Part shown: positions 61,350-64,000 of the stretch, piece after piece
How the letters are laid out: every line of letters begins with the position of its first letter
How positions within the stretch are numbered: the first letter of the stretch is position 1
Assembly (NCBI GenBank): GCA_963785125.1
Contig: CAWATU010000001.1
Span: forward strand, 124,001 to 188,000
From: QHXN01 sp963785125
GTDB lineage: Bacteria; Acidobacteriota; Blastocatellia; Pyrinomonadales; Pyrinomonadaceae
Direction of reading: 5' to 3'
DNA: 64,000 nt
The notes under the pieces: generated by a model
Databases searched by the model: none
Told to the model about the DNA's origin: nothing
The model's input: only the letters and a program-made list of their open reading frames with translations
Made by a program: the position numbers and the translations under genes

Positions 61350-62794
61350 TGCGCCCTCTTGTCTTTCTTCACCCCTTCGCCGCGCTTGATCTGGTTGCGC
61401 AGCACGGGGAGTCGCAGGTTGACCTTTTCGATCTCAAGCTGGTTGACGCCGGCGTCGGCGCGCGCGAGAAAAGTCTCGTACTCCGCGAGCGCCTCCTCGT
61501 ACTCGCCCAACTGGTCGTGCGCGATGGCGATGAAGAAGTGCACGACCGTCAACTCCGGCTTCGCACGCTCGATCCATTTGTATTCCACAACGGCCCGGTT
61601 GTAAAGCTTTAACTCGAAGAGGGCGGCGGCGAGGTTGGCGTGCGCCTCATAGTGCTCGGGCGCGGACGCGATGACGCGCTGAAGGATGCCGGCCGCCTGC
61701 GCGAATTTGCGGAGCTGCACGAGCGCCGCCGAGTAGCCGACGGCGTAGTCCACGTTGCGCGGCTCGGCCTCGGCCGCGCGCCTGTAGAGTTCGGCGGAGC
61801 GCTCGGAATTGTTGGTGCGTTCGAGCCGCCCGAGGCAGGCGAGCGAGGCCGCGTTCTTCGGCTCGGAGCTGATAAGTTGTTCGAGCGCGGCGCGCGCCGC
61901 GGGCGTGTCTTCGCACGGCATGTCGGTGAGCGCCGCGTGGAGCTTTCGCCCCTCCTCAGACTGTTTGGCCTCTGCGGGGAGCGTCTCGTAGACGCGTCGC
62001 GACTCCTCTTTCATCCCGATGAGGCCGTAGCGGTTGGCGACGGCGACGGCGAGTCTCCAGTCGGACTTCGCCTGTGCTTCGAGCGCGCGCACATCTTCGA
62101 GGGCTCGCTCCTTCTCGCCGCTGCCGATGAGCAGGTCGGCGCGGCCGAGCAGCGCCTCGGAGTTCGCGGGCGCGACCTCAAGCGCGCGGCCGTAACTCTT
62201 GAGCGCGGCGGCCGTCTCCTTCGCGCTCGTCTCCGCGCGTGCGAGCGTGACCCAGAGCCTCGTGTCGTCAGGCTTCAACTCGGCCGCGCGTCGCCAGAGC
62301 TTGATGCTTTCAGCAGTGTTTCCCGAACGTGTGTGCAGTTCGGCGAGCGCGACGGTCGCGGTCAAATCTTTCGCGTCGAGTTCGAGGGCGCGGCGCAGCA
62401 GCGGCTCGGCCTCGAACTCGCGCCCCGCCGTTCGCACCAGCAACAGGCCGAGCGCAGCGGGCGGCATCGCCCATGTGCGGCGCAGCTCCATCGCGCGGCG
62501 GTAAGACTTCTCGGCCTCGGGGATGCGCTTTAAGGCGACGAGCGCCGCGGCCTTCTGAAACTCCGCCTCGGCGAAATCGGGCTTGATCTGCAAAGCCTCT
62601 TCGTAGAGTTCGAGCGCGCGCTCGAACTCCTTCTTCGCGTGCGCCTCCTGCCCACGGTTGAAGAGCTTGACGGGGTCGGCCGAAGTCTCGTCGAACTCGT
62701 CTCGCTCCTGCGCCGCCGCGCCGTGTGCACACGCGAGCACAAGCGCGAAGGCCAACGCGACGACGAGGCGACGGTGTCGAAAGCCGCAGAGCAT
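61346..62794 (-). CDS. Exported TPR-repeat protein
   Basis: 482 residues. Signal peptide: LVVALAFALVLACAHGAAAQ. More than ten TPR units follow, for example LFNRGQEAHAKKEFERALELYEEAL, LWVTLARAETSAKETAAALKSYGRAL and AHANLAAALFELKLYNRAVVEYKWI. The last segment is basic (QIKRGEGVKKDKRAQ). It is the first gene of an operon with two helical exported proteins. Likely scaffold in the periplasm. Confidence 0.85.
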   Translation of the reverse strand: MLCGFRHRRLVVALAFALVLACAHGAAAQERDEFDETSADPVKLFNRGQEAHAKKEFERALELYEEALQIKPDFAEAEFQKAAALVALKRIPEAEKSYRRAMELRRTWAMPPAALGLLLVRTAGREFEAEPLLRRALELDAKDLTATVALAELHTRSGNTAESIKLWRRAAELKPDDTRLWVTLARAETSAKETAAALKSYGRALEVAPANSEALLGRADLLIGSGEKERALEDVRALEAQAKSDWRLAVAVANRYGLIGMKEESRRVYETLPAEAKQSEEGRKLHAALTDMPCEDTPAARAALEQLISSEPKNAASLACLGRLERTNNSERSAELYRRAAEAEPRNVDYAVGYSAALVQLRKFAQAAGILQRVIASAPEHYEAHANLAAALFELKLYNRAVVEYKWIERAKPELTVVHFFIAIAHDQLGEYEEALAEYETFLARADAGVNQLEIEKVNLRLPVLRNQIKRGEGVKKDKRAQ

Positions 62795-63100
62795 CAGAGC
62801 GATTGTCAGGGGAAAAGCGTCAGACCGAAACTGCCCACGTTGGGAGACGTAAGCGTGAGTTTCGCGCCGAATATAGCACGCGCTCGCGCGACCGTCACCT
62901 GCGACACAGGATTTGAGATATGAAATTTCGAATTTGAACTTCTGTCCACGCTGTCACGGCGGTCTGGGTTGCGCGGCCCGCGCGCGTGAGATAACATTCG
63001 CGGCCGGTAAGTTTATTAAACCCAAGACAGTTCGAAGTTATTCGGGAGAGACCGCGGCGGCGCCTGCGTTCGTGCGCGCCGCGGGTCTGAAAGGTGAGCG
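62795..63100. other. Intergenic gap before larE
   Basis: 306 bp between divergent genes. It holds an AT-rich word series at 62911-62940 and no reading frame. The larE start is set by AAAGGTG directly before TTG 63101. I see no convincing promoter hexamers. Confidence 0.45.
62911..62940. repeat. Solo word-repeat arm, ATTTGA type
   Basis: ATTTGAGATATGAAATTTCG then AATTTGAACT is a drifting ATTTGA word series in an AT-poor genome. No complementary arm is found nearby, so it is a half element or chance; it fits the style of the others. Confidence 0.4.
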
Positions 63101-64000
63101 TTGAATAGTCCGGCCGTCGAAGAGGAAGTGCGGGGCGGGGAAGTCGTCGGGGCTCTGACGACCGAAGAGTCCGAAGCCCTTTTGAAGGAGGAACGCTTGC
63201 GCACCATTCTCTCGGAGATGGGCTCGGCGCTCGTGGCCTTCTCGGGCGGCGTGGACAGCACGTACCTCGCGTACGTCGCCAACGAAGCGCTCGGCGCGCG
63301 CGCACTCTGCTTGACGGGCGTCTCGCCGAGCCTCGCGTCGAACCAGCGCGAAGAGGTCGCGGCGCTCGTCTCCCGCCTCGGCCTTAACCACGAATACATC
63401 CAGACCGGCGAGATGGACGACCCGCGCTACCTGCGCAACGAGTCCGACCGCTGTTACTTCTGCAAGTCCGAACTCTACACGAAGCTCTCGCCGCTGGCCG
63501 AGGCCCGCGGCTTTGCTTTTGTCATCGACGGCTCGACGACCGACGACCTCGGCGACTACCGCCCCGGCCGCGCAGCCGCGGGCGAGCGCGGCGTCCGCAG
63601 CCCTCTGGTCGAGGCGGGCATGGCGAAGCGCGACGTGCGGCTCCTGAGTAAGCGCGCGGGGCTGCCGACCTGGGATAAACCTGCGAGCCCATGTCTCTCG
63701 TCGCGCCTCGCGTACGGCACGCCGGTCACCATCGAGCGGCTGCGCACCGTGGACACGGGCGAACAGGTCATGCGCGACATGGGCTTCCGCGAGTTCCGCG
63801 TGCGCCACCACGGCGAGCTGGTCAGGCTCGAAGTCGCGCCCGCCGAACTCGACAGGGCGCTTAAACGCGAAGTCACGGACGAGCTGGCGCGGCGCTTCCG
63901 CGCGCTCGGCTTCCGCTACGTCACGCTCGACCTGCACGGCTATCGCACGGGCGCGATGAACGAGATTTTAAAAGACAGGGGGTCGGGAGTCAGTAGTCAG
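63101..64000 (+). CDS. larE: ATP-dependent sacrificial sulfur transferase LarE (3' end outside window)
   Basis: About 300 codons in the window, start TTG 63101 with AAAGGTG immediately upstream. The PP-loop SGGVDST is at residues 48-54. Three cysteines are visible: Cys118 and Cys121 in RCYFCKSEL and Cys198 in PASPCLSSR. This is the three-cysteine set linked to [4Fe-4S] LarE enzymes, as opposed to single-Cys sacrificial forms. LarE makes the Ni-pincer cofactor from pyridinium thioacid precursors. No larA, larB or larC is in view. The last codons (GSGVSSQ) run into a GGGAGTCAGTAGTCAG word, so a repeat may supply the stop codon just beyond the window. Confidence 0.9.
   Translation, partial: MNSPAVEEEVRGGEVVGALTTEESEALLKEERLRTILSEMGSALVAFSGGVDSTYLAYVANEALGARALCLTGVSPSLASNQREEVAALVSRLGLNHEYIQTGEMDDPRYLRNESDRCYFCKSELYTKLSPLAEARGFAFVIDGSTTDDLGDYRPGRAAAGERGVRSPLVEAGMAKRDVRLLSKRAGLPTWDKPASPCLSSRLAYGTPVTIERLRTVDTGEQVMRDMGFREFRVRHHGELVRLEVAPAELDRALKREVTDELARRFRALGFRYVTLDLHGYRTGAMNEILKDRGSGVSSQ
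63978..64000. repeat. Left arm of a word-repeat element cut by the window edge
   Basis: GACAGGGGGTCGGGAGTCAG, then TAGTCAG. The GGAGTCAG word also occurs (reversed) at 49308-49327. The other arm should lie just after base 64000. Confidence 0.55.

Overview
The window is a gene-dense stretch of a high-GC Gram-negative chromosome. The most likely source is a member of the Acidobacteriota, possibly class Blastocatellia; this is inferred from gene content, not from a marker gene. The supporting signs are paired CRTAC1-type FG-GAP/ASPIC-UnbV proteins, a cytochrome of the PF02276 type, an Oar-like TonB-dependent receptor with an N-terminal carboxypeptidase-regulatory-like domain, many TPR and zinc-ribbon proteins, and a fused aroDE gene. 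Both window edges cut genes: an NFACT/RqcH gene at the left and larE at the right.

Layout. 1-5.7 kb (minus strand): rqcH (partial), RDD membrane protein, signal peptidase I, DUF2203 protein, NYN-domain protein, lipoprotein. 5.8-14.8 kb (plus): zinc-ribbon protein, rlmB, small membrane protein, fused aroDE, ThiF/MoeB-type E1 enzyme, beta-propeller protein, a small secreted peptide behind a convincing sigma-54 promoter, and a broken gene. 14.9-24.9 kb: secretin-like protein, di-heme cytochrome c, ROK regulator, FAD oxidoreductase, coiled-coil protein, two tandem CRTAC1 genes, two small exported or membrane proteins. 25-30.3 kb (minus): tsaD, cysS, TonB-type protein, thiL, aminotransferase. 30.7-35.9 kb: glycine-zipper protein, aspartyl protease, MerR regulator, tRNA-Pro(GGG), CAP protein, TPR lipoprotein, OsmC protein and a possible 21-residue peptide gene. 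36.1-44.7 kb: sucC and sucD-ndk, separated by a MauE-like protein, a TIR-STAND-TPR protein, a beta-CASP nuclease and an SH3 protein; then nuoI. 44.8-52.4 kb: small secreted protein, Crp/Fnr regulator, thioredoxin, cNMP-DUF1003 protein, HAD hydrolase, SirB1/transglutaminase-like protein, ferredoxin, SDR oxidoreductase and a RecA-like ATPase. 52.7-58.4 kb: TonB receptor plus hmuTUV, a complete heme or metal-chelate uptake unit. 58.5-64 kb: response regulator, zinc-ribbon protein, a three-gene exported TPR operon, larE.

Two features cut across the annotation. First, about eighteen intergenic sites carry imperfect palindromes whose arms are drifting tandem copies of a short word (GTAGGCA, GTGAATG, ACACAGAG, GGAATGCTGAA and others). 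They sit at gene ends, and at several genes they supply the stop codon; two copies are homologous along about 100 bp. I do not recognise a named family and regard this as the best candidate for something undescribed. Second, from about 43.2 to 55.7 kb nearly every gene contains one or more single-base indels while its protein sequence stays well conserved in alternating frames. This looks like a poorly polished assembly segment, not gene decay, so those genes are annotated as single CDS spans with frameshifts noted.

Functionally the genes are mostly housekeeping (translation quality control, tRNA and rRNA modification, shikimate pathway, TCA cycle, Complex I, thiamine) mixed with envelope proteins, nutrient uptake and a likely immune or signalling NTPase.
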